NCBI RefSeq assembly: GCF_036237275.1
Contig: NZ_CP108352.1
Location: 1,922,001-1,986,000, forward strand
Length of the DNA: 64,000 nucleotides
Direction: 5' to 3'
Origin: Streptomyces sp. NBC_01353
GTDB taxonomy: Bacteria; Actinomycetota; Actinomycetes; Streptomycetales; Streptomycetaceae
The notes beneath the pieces are model-generated. The model was given only the letters and a program-made list of their open reading frames with translations, had not been told where the DNA came from and did not search any database. The translations under genes were made by a program, and so were the position numbers. Positions 26,555 through 36,700 of the stretch are shown piece by piece. Numbering within the stretch: position 1 is the stretch's first letter; the number at the start of each line of letters is the position of its first letter.

Positions 26555-27661
26555 GTGCCTGCCTCCCGTACCACCCTGCGCCGCTCACTCGCCGCCGCCG
26601 CGGCTCTGCCGCTGCTGATCGGCGCGCTCGCCTCCTGCGGCTACGGCTCACAGGCCAAGAACGACGAGAAGAAGGTGGCCGCCGAGGGCGAGAAGCTCTC
26701 GGCCGACACGGTACGACTCGGGTACTTCCCGAACCTGACGCACGCCACCGCCCTGGTGGGCGACCAAGAGGGCATCATCCAGAAGGAGCTGGGCGGCACG
26801 CAGCTGAAGGTCTCGACCTTCAACGCCGGCCCGTCCGAGATCGAGGCGCTCAACGCCGACTCGATCGACATCGGCTTCATCGGCCCCTCCCCGGCGATCA
26901 ACGGCTACGCCAAGTCCAAGGGCAAGAACCTGCGCATCGTCTCCGGCTCCGCGTCGGGTGGTGTGAAGCTGGTCGTGAACCCGGACAAGATCAAGACCCT
27001 GGACGACATCAAGGGCAAGAGGATCGCCACCCCGCAGCTCGGCAACACGCAGGACGTGGCCTTCCTCAACTGGATCTCGGAGAAGGGCTGGAAGGTCGAC
27101 GCCCAGAGCGGCAAGGGCGACGTCTCCGTGGTCCGTACGGACAACAAGGTCACCCCGAACGCCTACACCTCGGGCGCCATCGACGGCGCCTGGGTGCCGG
27201 AGCCGACCGCGTCCAAGCTGGTCAGCGAAGGCGCGAAGGTACTCCTCGACGAGTCCACGCTGTGGCCCGACAAGAAGTTCGTGATCACGAACATCATCGT
27301 GTCGCAGAAGTTCCTCACCGAGCACCCGGACGTCGTCGAGGCGGTGCTCCGCGGCACGGTGAAGACCAACGAGTGGATCAACGCCAACCAGGCGAAGGCC
27401 AAGGAGTCGGCGAACACCAAGCTCAAGGAGCTCACCGGCAAGCCGCTGGGCGCGAAGGTCATCGACGGTGCATGGCCGTCGATCCAGTTCACCAACGACC
27501 CGCTGGCCGCCACGCTGCAGGCCCAGGCCGACCACGCGGTGAAGGCCGGTCTCCTCAAGGAGCCCGACCTGGCCGGGATCTACGACCTGAAGCCGCTCAA
27601 CAAGGTCCTGAAGGCCGCGGGGCGGTCCGAGCTCGCCGACGCCGGTCTCGGCGCCAAGTAA
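26555..27661 (+). CDS. Sulfonate/sulfate-ester ABC transporter substrate-binding lipoprotein
   Basis: The 368-aa protein has a lipoprotein signal with lipobox LASC (Cys about residue 28) and the SsuA/NMT1-type fold: VRLGYFPNLTHATALVG, FNAGPSEIEALNADSIDIGFIGPSPAINGY. It captures an alkanesulfonate, taurine or related anion outside the membrane. The partner ATPase and permease follow. GTG 26555 with upstream GAGGGG is the start. The position after cysN ties uptake to sulfur supply. Confidence 0.87.
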   Translation: MPASRTTLRRSLAAAAALPLLIGALASCGYGSQAKNDEKKVAAEGEKLSADTVRLGYFPNLTHATALVGDQEGIIQKELGGTQLKVSTFNAGPSEIEALNADSIDIGFIGPSPAINGYAKSKGKNLRIVSGSASGGVKLVVNPDKIKTLDDIKGKRIATPQLGNTQDVAFLNWISEKGWKVDAQSGKGDVSVVRTDNKVTPNAYTSGAIDGAWVPEPTASKLVSEGAKVLLDESTLWPDKKFVITNIIVSQKFLTEHPDVVEAVLRGTVKTNEWINANQAKAKESANTKLKELTGKPLGAKVIDGAWPSIQFTNDPLAATLQAQADHAVKAGLLKEPDLAGIYDLKPLNKVLKAAGRSELADAGLGAK

Positions 27662-27695
27662 CAAGTACGCCGCTCATACCCAGGAGGTGACGACC

Positions 27696-28490
27696 ATGGC
27701 CACGACCGCGACGCTCGCCAAGGCCGAGGACCGTACGGCGGTGACGCACGCCGCCCGTATCGAGCACGTCTCGAAGTCCTTCGGCGGACCCACCGGCGGG
27801 CAGCTCGTGCTCGACGACATCTCGCTCGATGTCGCCCCGGGCGAGTTCGTCACCCTCCTGGGGGCCTCCGGGTGCGGAAAGTCCACCCTGCTCAACCTGG
27901 TCGCCGGGCTCGACCGGCCGTCCGCGGGGTCCATCGAGACCCCCGGCGGCCGGCCGGCCCTGATGTTCCAGGAGCACGCCCTCTTCCCGTGGCTCACCGC
28001 GGGCAAGAACATCGAACTGGCCCTGCGACTGCGCGGGGTGCCGAAGGCCGAGCGCCGCCCGGAGGCCGAGCGCCTGCTCGAACTCGTACGGCTCTCCGGC
28101 TCGTACGGCAAGCGGGTGCACGAGCTGTCCGGCGGTATGCGCCAGCGTGTGGCGCTGGCCCGGGCGCTCGCCCAGGCCAGCGATCTGCTGCTGATGGACG
28201 AGCCGTTCGCCGCGCTCGACGCGATCACCCGCGACGTACTGCACGACGAACTGACCCGCATCTGGCGGGAGACGCAGCTGTCGGTGCTGTTCGTCACCCA
28301 CAACGTGCGCGAGGCCGTGCGACTGGCCGAGCGCGTGGTGCTGCTGTCGTCCCGGCCGGGGCGGATCGCCCGGGAGTGGACCATCGACATCCCGCAGCCG
28401 CGCCGTATCGAGGACGCCGCCGTGGCGGAGCTGTCCGTCGAGATCACCGAAGAACTGCGTGGGGAGATCCGCCGCCATGGCCAGCACTGA
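27696..28490 (+). CDS. Sulfonate-type ABC transporter ATP-binding protein
   Basis: The 264-aa SsuB/TauB-like ATPase has Walker A GASGCGKST, the signature LSGGMRQRVALARAL, Walker B LLLMDEPFAALDA and the switch His in LFVTHNVREAV. ATG 27696 is preceded by AGGAGG at 7 nt. The permease start lies inside its 3' end, so the two are coupled. Confidence 0.92.
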   Translation: MATTATLAKAEDRTAVTHAARIEHVSKSFGGPTGGQLVLDDISLDVAPGEFVTLLGASGCGKSTLLNLVAGLDRPSAGSIETPGGRPALMFQEHALFPWLTAGKNIELALRLRGVPKAERRPEAERLLELVRLSGSYGKRVHELSGGMRQRVALARALAQASDLLLMDEPFAALDAITRDVLHDELTRIWRETQLSVLFVTHNVREAVRLAERVVLLSSRPGRIAREWTIDIPQPRRIEDAAVAELSVEITEELRGEIRRHGQH

Positions 28491-29373
28491 TACGACCACC
28501 ACGACGGCCGCGAAGGCCGACGACCTGGCCGGTCTGGAGGCGGGTCTCGACGCGCTGGACGCGGTGCAGCTCCGCCGCACCCCGGTGCGCGAGGTCCTCA
28601 CCGGCAAGGTCCTGCCGCCCGTCATCGCCGTCGTCCTGGTGCTGGTGGTCTGGCAGCTCCTGGTGACGGCCAAGGTCACCGACGAGTCCAAGCTGCCGGC
28701 GCCGTCCGCGGTGTGGGACAGCGTGACCACCATGTGGCTGGAGGGCACGCTCCTCGAAGTCCTCTGGACGAGCGTGTCGCGCGCCCTGCTCGGCTTCCTG
28801 ATGGCGCTCGCCATCGGCACCCCGCTGGGTCTGCTCGTCGCCCGGGTGAAGTTCGTCCGGGCCGCCATCGGCCCTGTCCTCGCGGGTCTGCAGTCGCTGC
28901 CGTCGGTGGCCTGGGTCGCCCCGGCCGTGCTGTGGATCGGCCTCAACGACTCGATGATGTACGCGGTGATCCTGCTGGGCGCCGTGCCGTCGATCGCCAA
29001 CGGTCTGGTGGCCGGCGTCGACCAGGTCCCGCCGCTCTTCCTGCGCGCCGGCCGCACCCTCGGCGCCACCGGACTGAAGGGCGCCTGGCACATCGTGATG
29101 CCGGCCGCGCTGCCGGGCTATCTCGCGGGTCTGAAGCAGGGCTGGGCGTTCTCCTGGCGTTCGCTGATGGCCGCCGAGATCATCGCCTCCTCGCCCGAGC
29201 TGGGTCTGGGGCTCGGCCAGTTGCTGGAGAACGGCCGCAACAACTTCGACATGCCGGGGATCTTCCTCGCCATCATCCTGATCCTGCTCGTCGGTGTCGC
29301 CATCGACCTGCTGATCTTCAGCCCGCTGGAGCGCGCGGTGCTGCGCCGCCGCGGCCTGCTGGTGAAGGCCTGA
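28477..29373 (+). CDS. Sulfonate-type ABC transporter permease
   Basis: The 298-aa protein has six hydrophobic segments and the cytoplasmic coupling loop around AGRTLGATGLKGAWHIVMPAALPGYLAGLKQG, typical of SsuC/TauC permeases. ATG 28477 lies 14 bp inside the ATPase gene. It completes the importer with the lipoprotein and ATPase. The CbiX-like gene begins two bases after its stop. Confidence 0.92.
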   Translation: MASTDTTTTTAAKADDLAGLEAGLDALDAVQLRRTPVREVLTGKVLPPVIAVVLVLVVWQLLVTAKVTDESKLPAPSAVWDSVTTMWLEGTLLEVLWTSVSRALLGFLMALAIGTPLGLLVARVKFVRAAIGPVLAGLQSLPSVAWVAPAVLWIGLNDSMMYAVILLGAVPSIANGLVAGVDQVPPLFLRAGRTLGATGLKGAWHIVMPAALPGYLAGLKQGWAFSWRSLMAAEIIASSPELGLGLGQLLENGRNNFDMPGIFLAIILILLVGVAIDLLIFSPLERAVLRRRGLLVKA

Positions 29374-29375
29374 CC

Positions 29376-30152
29376 ATGAGCGCCCCTGTCCTCCTCGTCA
29401 TCGCCCACGGCAGCCGCGATCCGCGGCACGCGGCGACCGTGCACGCGCTGGTGCGCCGTGCCCGGGCGCTGCGGCCCGAGCTGCGCGTGGAGACGGCGTT
29501 CCTGGACTTCAACCTGCCGTCGGTGTCGGGGGTCCTGGACCGGCTCGCTGCCGACGGGATACGGGACGTGGTGGCCCTGCCGCTGCTGCTGACCCGGGCC
29601 TTCCACGCGAAGGCCGACATCCCCGCCGTACTGCGCCAGGCCCCTCCCGCCCTGCGGATCCGCCGCGCGGAGGTGCTCGGCCCGTCGCCGCTGCTGATCG
29701 CGGCGGTGGAGCGACGGCTGTACGAGGCCGGGCTGACCCCCGGCGACAAGAGCGCGACCGGGGTCGTCCTGGCCTCGGCGGGCTCCACGGACCCGGAGGC
29801 GATCGCAGCGATCGCAGAAACGGCGCGGGAGCTGCGGCGCACCGGTTGGTGCTCCGTGCGGCCTGCGTTCGCCTCCGCATCACTCCCACGGACCGAGGAC
29901 GCCGTCCGCGCCCTGCGCGCCGACGGCGTGCGCCGCGTGGCGGTAGCCCCGTACGTCATCGCCCCCGGCCGGCTGCCGGACCGCATCGCGGCGGGCGCGG
30001 CGGAGGCCGACCACCTGGCGGACGTCCTCGGCCCGTCCCCGGAGCTGGCCCGGCTGCTGATCGAACGGTACGAGCAGCGCTGCGCGTCGGCGGCCGGCGA
30101 ACTGCCGGGCGCACTCCGGGCGGAGAGCCTCACGGCGCAGGCGGCGGGCTAG
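29376..30152 (+). CDS. Sirohydrochlorin chelatase-like protein (CbiX/SirB family)
   Basis: The 258-aa protein has two tandem chelatase half domains. The first has VIAHGSRDPRHAATV with the metal-binding His, followed by LPLLLTRAFHAKADIP. In the second half the usual HG is replaced (VVLASAGSTDPEA), so one active site may be lost. The family inserts Fe(II) or Co(II) into sirohydrochlorin. Here the iron product, siroheme, serves the sulfite reductase of the same operon. Its TAG stop lies in a CTAG bordering a repeat element. Confidence 0.87.
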   Translation: MSAPVLLVIAHGSRDPRHAATVHALVRRARALRPELRVETAFLDFNLPSVSGVLDRLAADGIRDVVALPLLLTRAFHAKADIPAVLRQAPPALRIRRAEVLGPSPLLIAAVERRLYEAGLTPGDKSATGVVLASAGSTDPEAIAAIAETARELRRTGWCSVRPAFASASLPRTEDAVRALRADGVRRVAVAPYVIAPGRLPDRIAAGAAEADHLADVLGPSPELARLLIERYEQRCASAAGELPGALRAESLTAQAAG

Positions 30153-30314
30153 GGCCTCTCGTTTGGATCTTGCCGGGCCCGCGTGCCCTGGTGCCGCACC
30201 TCGCCGCGTCGTCGTCGGTCGGCATGGCTCCGCCATGCCTCCCTCCTCCGCCTTGCGATCCACGGCACCAGACCCCGCTCACCGATCCGGCCTGATCCAA
30301 ACGAAAGACCCTAG
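30149..30314. repeat. CTAG-bounded MITE-like element, family B
   Basis: The element has imperfect terminal inverted repeats CTAGGGCCTCTCGTTTGGATC and GATCCAAACGAAAGACCCTAG. Internal nested arms TGGTGCCG/CGGCACCA and a central GGCATGG-CTCCG-CCATGCC hairpin mean the whole piece can fold into one long cruciform. There is no ORF. The left CTAG gives the TAG stop of the chelatase gene. The right CTAG is shared with a family A copy. Confidence 0.85.
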
Positions 30315-30371
30315 GGGGCGTCCGGCGGATCACGCCGCAGCCCCGGCCATGATCCGCCGGACCACCCCTAG
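30311..30371. repeat. CTAG-bounded palindromic element, family A, copy 2
   Basis: The 61-bp piece has arms CTAGGGGGCGTCCGGCGGAT and, inverted, CTAGGGGTGGTCCGGCGGAT. They are nearly complementary around a GC-rich centre. The right CTAG supplies the TAG stop of the serine hydrolase on the minus strand. It sits back to back with the family B element. Confidence 0.87.
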
Positions 30372-31609
30372 CGCCCGTCCGACCGCACTCCCCGGTCCGG
30401 GGCGCACAGCGCCCGGTCGTCGAGCGTCGCCAGTGCGTCGTCGATGGGGTGGTGCTGCGGGGTCCCCGAGGCGTCCACTGCGTTCCACCTCTGGAGGTTG
30501 ACCGCGAAGGACATCTGGCGGGCGCCGTCGGCCCGGGTCCAGGAGGCCGTTCCGGCGCCCCAGACCGTGCCGTCGTGGCCCCAGAAGGTGCCGCATCCCG
30601 GGATGTCGAGCCTGTGCAGACCGAGTCCGTACTGGATCATCGATCCGTCCAGGGCGACGACCGGGATCGTGCGCTGCATCTCCGTCAGCGACGACCGGCT
30701 GACGACCGCGCCGTCGAGGAGCTTGCCGTAGAAGCGGTTGAGATCCGGCATGGTCGACACCAGCGCGGCTCCCGTCCCGGTCCAGGACATGTCGTAGACG
30801 CTGTAGTCGCGCGGCGGGTCGAGCGCGCCCCACAGGGCCTCGTACATCCGCGAATGTGGTCCCTTGATGCGCGGCCCGGTCGGGAACCCGGTGTGCCGGA
30901 GCCCGGCGCGCTCGATGACGTTCCGGGTGATGTACTCCTCGGCCGCGGTGCCGGTCACCCGCTCCAGGAGTTGGCCGAGCAGCAGGTAGTTGGTGTTCGA
31001 GTACACCCCGACCGGGCCTCCGGGCTCGCCGGTCGGAGGCGCGTCGAGCCCCAGCTTGATCAGCTCGGCGGAGTGGAACCGCCGGAACCGGTTGTCGTCC
31101 AGGCTCTTGGACGAGACGTCAGGGATTCCCTGGAGGGATGGGAACGCGTAGCGGATGTAGTCGGGGATGCCGCTGGTGTTGTTCAGCAGCATCCGTACCG
31201 TGATCTTCCTGCCGCGCTCTCCCGGCACCAGATGCGGCAGATGGTCGCCGATCGGCGCATCGAGCCGGATCCGGCCCTGCTCCACCTGCTGCATGACCGC
31301 GGCGGCGGTGAAGGTCTTGGTGATGCTGCCGACGCGGTGCCGCATGTCGGGCGTGACGGGGCGTCCGGTCCTGACATCGGCGACCCCGGAGGCGCCTCGC
31401 CATGTCCTGCCGGCATCGCGCACCTCGGCGTACACACCCGGTACCCCTGCCCGGTGGACACCGTCCAGGGCGGACCTCAGCTCCGCCCGATCGAAGCCGG
31501 TCGACGGCACCGTCCCTGTCTCGTGGGTCGGCGCGGGGGCTGCCGCGACCGTGCCGGCACCCACGCTCAGCGCGATCACGCTCGCGCACAACACCATGCG
31601 GATCTTCAA
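30368..31609 (-). CDS. Secreted serine hydrolase, beta-lactamase/D-Ala-D-Ala carboxypeptidase family
   Basis: The 413-aa protein has a signal peptide (MKIRM then VLCASVIALSVGAGTVAAA) and the three class C beta-lactamase motifs: SxxK in GSITKTF, YSN in VGVYSNTNYLL, and HDG in WGHDGTVWG. These enzymes hydrolyse peptidoglycan stem peptides or esters outside the membrane. A TTG start at 31609 is preferred because AAGGA lies 8 nt upstream; ATG 31597 would have 20 nt spacing. The stop codon is in a palindromic element. The esterase gene lies 43 nt upstream in the same direction. Confidence 0.88.
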   Translation of the reverse strand: MKIRMVLCASVIALSVGAGTVAAAPAPTHETGTVPSTGFDRAELRSALDGVHRAGVPGVYAEVRDAGRTWRGASGVADVRTGRPVTPDMRHRVGSITKTFTAAAVMQQVEQGRIRLDAPIGDHLPHLVPGERGRKITVRMLLNNTSGIPDYIRYAFPSLQGIPDVSSKSLDDNRFRRFHSAELIKLGLDAPPTGEPGGPVGVYSNTNYLLLGQLLERVTGTAAEEYITRNVIERAGLRHTGFPTGPRIKGPHSRMYEALWGALDPPRDYSVYDMSWTGTGAALVSTMPDLNRFYGKLLDGAVVSRSSLTEMQRTIPVVALDGSMIQYGLGLHRLDIPGCGTFWGHDGTVWGAGTASWTRADGARQMSFAVNLQRWNAVDASGTPQHHPIDDALATLDDRALCAPDRGVRSDGR

Positions 31610-31652
31610 GACGTCGGTCCTTTCGTGTTCGATTCGGGGAACGGCCGGATGC

Positions 31653-32549
31653 TCACTCGGACAGAGCGCGGCGCAGCACGGCGCCGAGGTCGGCGATCTG
31701 CCGCTGGGAGATCTCGGCGGAGAGGATCGCCTGCGAGCCGTGGAAGGTCCCGGGCCACTGGTGCAGCTCGACGGAGACACCCGCCTGCAACAGGCGCAGC
31801 GCGTAGGTGATGTCCTCGTCGCGGTTCGGGTCGAACTCGGCGGTGGCGATGTAGGCGGGTGGCAGGCCGGACAGGTCGGCCGCGCGGGCCGGGGCGGCGT
31901 ACGGGGTGGCGGGCGCGGAGCCCAGGTAGTGCCGCCACGAGGCGGTGACGACGTCGCGGTTCGACCAGGGCGTGTCGCTGAAGTGCCGTGCCGACCAGGT
32001 CTCTTGACGGTCGTCGAGCTCGGCCTCGTTGAGCAGCTGGAAGCAGATCCGCGGCCCCTGCTCGTCGCGCGCTCGCAAGGTCACCGCTGCCGTGATCCCC
32101 GCGCCGGCGCTGTGACCGCCGACCGCGATCCGCTCCGGGTCGATGCCGAGTTCGGCCGCGTGCTCGGCCGCCCAGGTCAGGACGGCGTACGCGTCGTCCA
32201 GGGCGGCCGGGAACGGGTGCTCGGGGGCCAGACGGTAGCCCACCGAGATCACCACCGCGCCGGAGTCCTTCGCCAGCCGGGTGGCCCACGGGTGCTCGGT
32301 GTCCACGTCACCCATGACGTATCCGCCGCCGTGCAGCCAGATGACGGCACCGCGGGCACCGCGCGGGCGGTAGATCCGCACCGGCACGTCCGGATCGGCG
32401 GGCACCGTGCGGTCCTCGATCTCCAGGTCCGAGGTGTCAGGAGCCGGCTTCGCGGCGGCCAGCTCGGCGTACGTCTTGCGGCCTGCGACCGGGTCGGTCA
32501 CGGGGAGACGGGGGAACAGCGGGACGAATGCTTCGAGTTCGGGATCCAT
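31653..32549 (-). CDS. Alpha/beta hydrolase, hormone-sensitive-lipase-type esterase
   Basis: The 298-aa enzyme has the oxyanion motif WLHGGGYVMGD, the nucleophile elbow GHSAGAG, acid EFDPNRDED and base His in TFHGSQ. It hydrolyses small carboxylic esters in the cytoplasm. ATG 32549 is supported by GAGGA at 8 nt; ATG 32558 would overlap that signal. It is divergent from a PucR-like regulator, which probably controls it. Confidence 0.88.
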   Translation of the reverse strand: MDPELEAFVPLFPRLPVTDPVAGRKTYAELAAAKPAPDTSDLEIEDRTVPADPDVPVRIYRPRGARGAVIWLHGGGYVMGDVDTEHPWATRLAKDSGAVVISVGYRLAPEHPFPAALDDAYAVLTWAAEHAAELGIDPERIAVGGHSAGAGITAAVTLRARDEQGPRICFQLLNEAELDDRQETWSARHFSDTPWSNRDVVTASWRHYLGSAPATPYAAPARAADLSGLPPAYIATAEFDPNRDEDITYALRLLQAGVSVELHQWPGTFHGSQAILSAEISQRQIADLGAVLRRALSE

Positions 32550-32656
32550 GCCGATCATCCTCGGGCTCGCCGCTCGAGGGGTCATCCGCCATCCGTCGCG
32601 CATCCCGCCCCGATGACGCGCCGATCGGCGCGCCCTCGTCCTTCTATCCTTCAGGC

Positions 32657-33691
32657 ATGGAGGCACTGGCGGTACGGCTGTCGGGACTTGATCCGTACGT
32701 CGACGGCGCGATCCGCATCGTCGCGTTCTACGACACCTTGATGCGCCGGCGGGTGGACCTCCCGGCGCTCGCGCGGGCCTCGGCGGGGCTTGCCGAGTGC
32801 GTGGCGGGGATCCGGATCCACGGCACGGGGCGGGCGATCCGGGTCTCCCCCGAGGGCAGGGACGCCACCGCCCCGCCGGCACCCGCCACGACCACGGTGC
32901 CGATCACCCTCGACGAGGAGGAGATCGGCACGGTGTGGCTGGAACGCACCGGCCCCGCCAACCCGCTCGACGACGTCCTCCTCGACCGGCTCGCCCTCGC
33001 CGCGGCGGCGGCAGTCGAGCGGTACGGCCCGGCCCGCACCACCATGGCCGACCCGGCCCTCGTCGAACTGGCGATCAGCTCCGACAGCGACGAGGCCGCC
33101 AGAGCACGGGCGTTACGGCTCCTGGGGTTCGCGGCCGACCTGCCGGTCCGCGTCGTCGCCGTACGCTCTCCGCTCCCGCTCGACCGGATCGGCGGCCTGG
33201 TCTGCCCGGCCCGTCCGGTGAAGGCGGCACCGCTCGCCGACGTGGGCGTCATCCTGGCGACCACCGTGGACGTGGCCCGCTTTCCGGCAGGGGCTCGCGC
33301 GGGAATCGGCGCCGCCGACAGCCCCGACCGGTCCTGGCGGGAGGCCCGCACGGCCCTCCGCTTCGCCACCTCGCGCGAACCCGTCGTCCGCCACGCCGAC
33401 TTGGGCGCGCTGGCGCTGCTGGCCGAGGTTCCTCGGGCAGCCTCACGGGACAACGCCGACGTGGCCGGGATCGCCCGCGTCGCCGGCAATCCGGAAGACC
33501 TGGAGACGCTGGACACGTACTGCGCCACCGGCTCCCTCCGCCGGGCCGCCGAACTCCTCCACCTGCACCACAGCAGCGTCGCCCGCCGCGTCGAACAGAT
33601 CGGCAGGACGCTGGACATCGACCTCACCGACCCCACCGGCCTGACCCGTGCCAGGCTCGCCCTCACGGCGTGGCGGCTGCTCGAGGACTGA
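32657..33691 (+). CDS. PucR/CdaR-type transcriptional regulator
   Basis: The 344-aa protein lacks an N-terminal HTH but ends with the PucR-type C-terminal HTH: TYCATGSLRRAAELLHLHHSSVARRVEQI. A middle region (ARALRLLGFAADLPVRVVAV) resembles GGDEF-like sensor modules of this family. It is divergent from the esterase gene with a 107-bp shared intergenic region, a usual regulator-target arrangement. Confidence 0.82.
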   Translation: MEALAVRLSGLDPYVDGAIRIVAFYDTLMRRRVDLPALARASAGLAECVAGIRIHGTGRAIRVSPEGRDATAPPAPATTTVPITLDEEEIGTVWLERTGPANPLDDVLLDRLALAAAAAVERYGPARTTMADPALVELAISSDSDEAARARALRLLGFAADLPVRVVAVRSPLPLDRIGGLVCPARPVKAAPLADVGVILATTVDVARFPAGARAGIGAADSPDRSWREARTALRFATSREPVVRHADLGALALLAEVPRAASRDNADVAGIARVAGNPEDLETLDTYCATGSLRRAAELLHLHHSSVARRVEQIGRTLDIDLTDPTGLTRARLALTAWRLLED

Positions 33692-33705
33692 CGTACCGGC
33701 GTTCG

Positions 33706-36700
33706 TCAGTTGGGGGACAGCAGCGCGGGCAGGGCGAAGGCGGGACTCCGGTCGGTTGTCGGGGCGGTGAGACGGGCATGCACGCGCTGCCAGGCGTCGG
33801 TGTCGTGCCCGAGTCGCTCGGCCACGAGCAGCGTGACCTCCGTCAGGGCGACGTGCACGTCCTCGGGCGCGTCCGAGCGGCGGCGGGCTCGGTTCAGGTA
33901 GCTCAGCACGACGGCTGCCGGGGCGGCCAGGTGGACGAGATCGCGGCCGGTCAGCTGTCCGGTCGTCAGCAGACTGTCCAGGAGGGCGTCCACCGGACTT
34001 CGGTAGTGCCCTTCGACGCCGTGCCGGGCGCGTGCCACGGTCAGCTCCGGGCCCAACGGCCTGTCGACCGACAGCCCGTGGAGGTGCGCGGCGTTGCGAA
34101 GTCTGAAGGCGTGCGGGGCGGTGGGGTGGCGGGCGATGTGCTCCCATGCGGGGATGGGGTCCTCGGCGTGCTCGGCCTCCAGGGCGTCCCAGGACAGGGG
34201 GCCCGGGATGGTGTCGAGGATCTCCCGGGTCTGCCAGTGCGCCCGCGCCCGGCGCAGCCGTTTCGCGAGGCGGGCCGGCGCCAGTTCCTTTCCGGCCCGG
34301 GCGGCGAGAGGTGCGGCGGGGTCGTCGGTGGCCAGGGCCTTCTGGCAGAGGCGGGTGGCGGTGGCGCCGAGCCGTCCGCTCTCCGTCAGCGCGGTCAGCC
34401 GCCGACGTCCGCCGTGGCGCAGGAGGTTGAGGCTTCCCACGAGTTGCTGGGCCAGGGTGAGGTGCTTGCCCGCCCTGGCGAAGACGAGCTCGATGAGTTC
34501 CGGTTCGGCCGACTCGAGCCATGCCGTACGGCTGCCGGGGAGTTCGGCGAGGGGGTCGGCATGCAGATCGGCGGCGAGCCGCGTTGTCAGTGTGCCCGGG
34601 CGGGCGGCGATGCGTCGGCACACGGCGAGGTCGCCGTGGGAACGCAGCACGGCCAGGTCCACCTCGGGGTCGGCGAGGTCGAGACGCCGGTGCAGGGCGG
34701 TGTCGTCGAGCCACCGGGACTGCTCCGAGAGAACGTTCAGCGCCCCTCGGTCACGGTGGTGGAGCAGGTATGCGAGCGGGGTGCGGTCGGTCGGGGTGGA
34801 CCGCAGGAGGAAGGCGGCGAGCATCCACGGGCCGTCGGCGCCGAGGCGAGACATCACCGAGGCGAGCGCGTCGGGCCGTGCCTCGCGCAGCAGGGTGCCC
34901 AGCGGCCACACCCACAGATGATTGCCACGAGCGAGGAGGTTCACCGCCATCTCGGGTGAGGTGGGCGGTTCCGTTGTGGAGAGCCTGGAGGTCAGGCCGA
35001 TGGCGGTCCGCGCCTCTTCGAGGGGGTCGGCTTCGGTGGGGGCGGTGTCGAGGCGCGACCGGGCGAGCAGTTCGGGCCACGTGACCGCGGGACGCCGGCC
35101 GGGGCCCTCGTCGTCCGCCGCCGCCATCGACCGCCGTGCGGCAGCGGCGAGCCGCAGCCAGGCGTCCGCGTCGGTCCCGAGCTCGCGCTCCAGGAACGCC
35201 GCGAGGGAGCGCCGCCACGCGGTGATGAAGGCCAGGTCCTTCCAGTCGTGGGGTACGAGCAGCAGGTGGGCGGCCGGTAGATGGTGCAGCAGATCGTCGG
35301 CATGCACGATGCCGTGCAGATAGGCCCGTTCGGCGATGCGGGCGAGAGAACCGAGCTCGGACGTCTCCTCGATCCGGGCGAGCACGTCCGCGCGCGCGGG
35401 GGCGTCGCACCGGTGCGCCAGGTCGTTCAGCCCTCGCCGGAGGCACGCCTCGCGCAGCCAGTCCGGATGCCGCCGACCGGGCACGTCGTCCACGTCATGC
35501 GCCGACAGGCGCCGCAGGACCGCCAGGTCGTCCGGAAGCGGGGCGGCACCGGGCGCGGCCAGCGAACGCAGCAGATCGATCGCACCGAGTGCGGCGCGCT
35601 CCCGCTCCCCTACGGGGGCAGGCGCGGGCCCCTCGTCCACGCCCGCGCTCGCCACGGGGGCGGCGCGGACGGCGGGGGACGCGTCGCTGTCGGGTGCGGC
35701 AGCCCCGCGCTCCCCGACGGACCCTTGGCCGGACCACTCCTCCACACCCGCGCTCGCCACGGGGGCGGCGCGGACGGCGGGGGACGCGTCGCTGTCGGGT
35801 GCGGCAGCCCCGCGCTCCCCGACGGACCCCTGGCCGGACCACTCCTCCACGCCCGCCCCCGCCACAGGGGCGGCGCGGACGGCGGGGGCTGTGTCGGAAG
35901 CCGCGTCCTCGCGCGCGTCCGCGCTGCTCGGCGCCGGCCGATCGTTCCTCGAAGCCTCGTCGTCCGCAGCTCCCGCATCCCGGATGGCCTCGTTCACCGG
36001 GCCCGGGTGAGTGGAGAGGTTCCGCAGCAGCGCCTCCTCGGCGAGCGGCCCGGTCGCGAGATGCTCCCGGTACAGCGCCGCGAGCCTGTCGCAGGCCGCT
36101 CCCACCTCCAAGCCCCGCTCGGCCACGGCGTGGAGGGCCGCCAGGGCGCGGGCTGCCGGCCGGGCCAGGGTGACCAGCTCCACCGGGTCGAGAAGTCCTG
36201 CCGCCACCATGCCGACGGCCCAGTCCGAGGCCGTGTCGTCCAGTTCTTCCTCGGCCAGGCGCCGGGACGGCCCCGTGAGGTTGCCGGCGATGCGCCCACC
36301 GGCCCGCCACGGTTCGTTGAGCAGGGTCAGCTGGAGCTCCGCGCGCTCGGCGTCCGTGGCGTCCTCGTGGCGGATCAGCTCCTCCGCCGCCTTCGGCATG
36401 AAGGGAGTCGTCCGGTTGGCCGAAGCCAGTGCGCGGAAGTCGTGGGTGTACGGCTCGTTGAGCAGGTCACGCAAGGTGCTGGTGCCACGGCTGACGCCGA
36501 GGAGCCGGGGCAGCGTGGCCGGGTCCTCGTACGGTTCGCCCGCGGCGCGCAGCCGGGCGGCGGAGTCCGGCGCGTCGAGCGCGGCGGCGACCTCGGCCCG
36601 GATCTCCGGGTGCACGTGCGCAACGACGGCCGGGTCGGCGAGCATGGCACGGACGGCGTCGGCGCCCCGGCACTCCAGGACCCGCAGGAGGGCGTGGCGC

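Noticed and set aside
35635-35895. Tandem repeat as possible CRISPR array
   Set aside because: The 105-bp units are contiguous with no spacers, in frame, and inside a coding gene.
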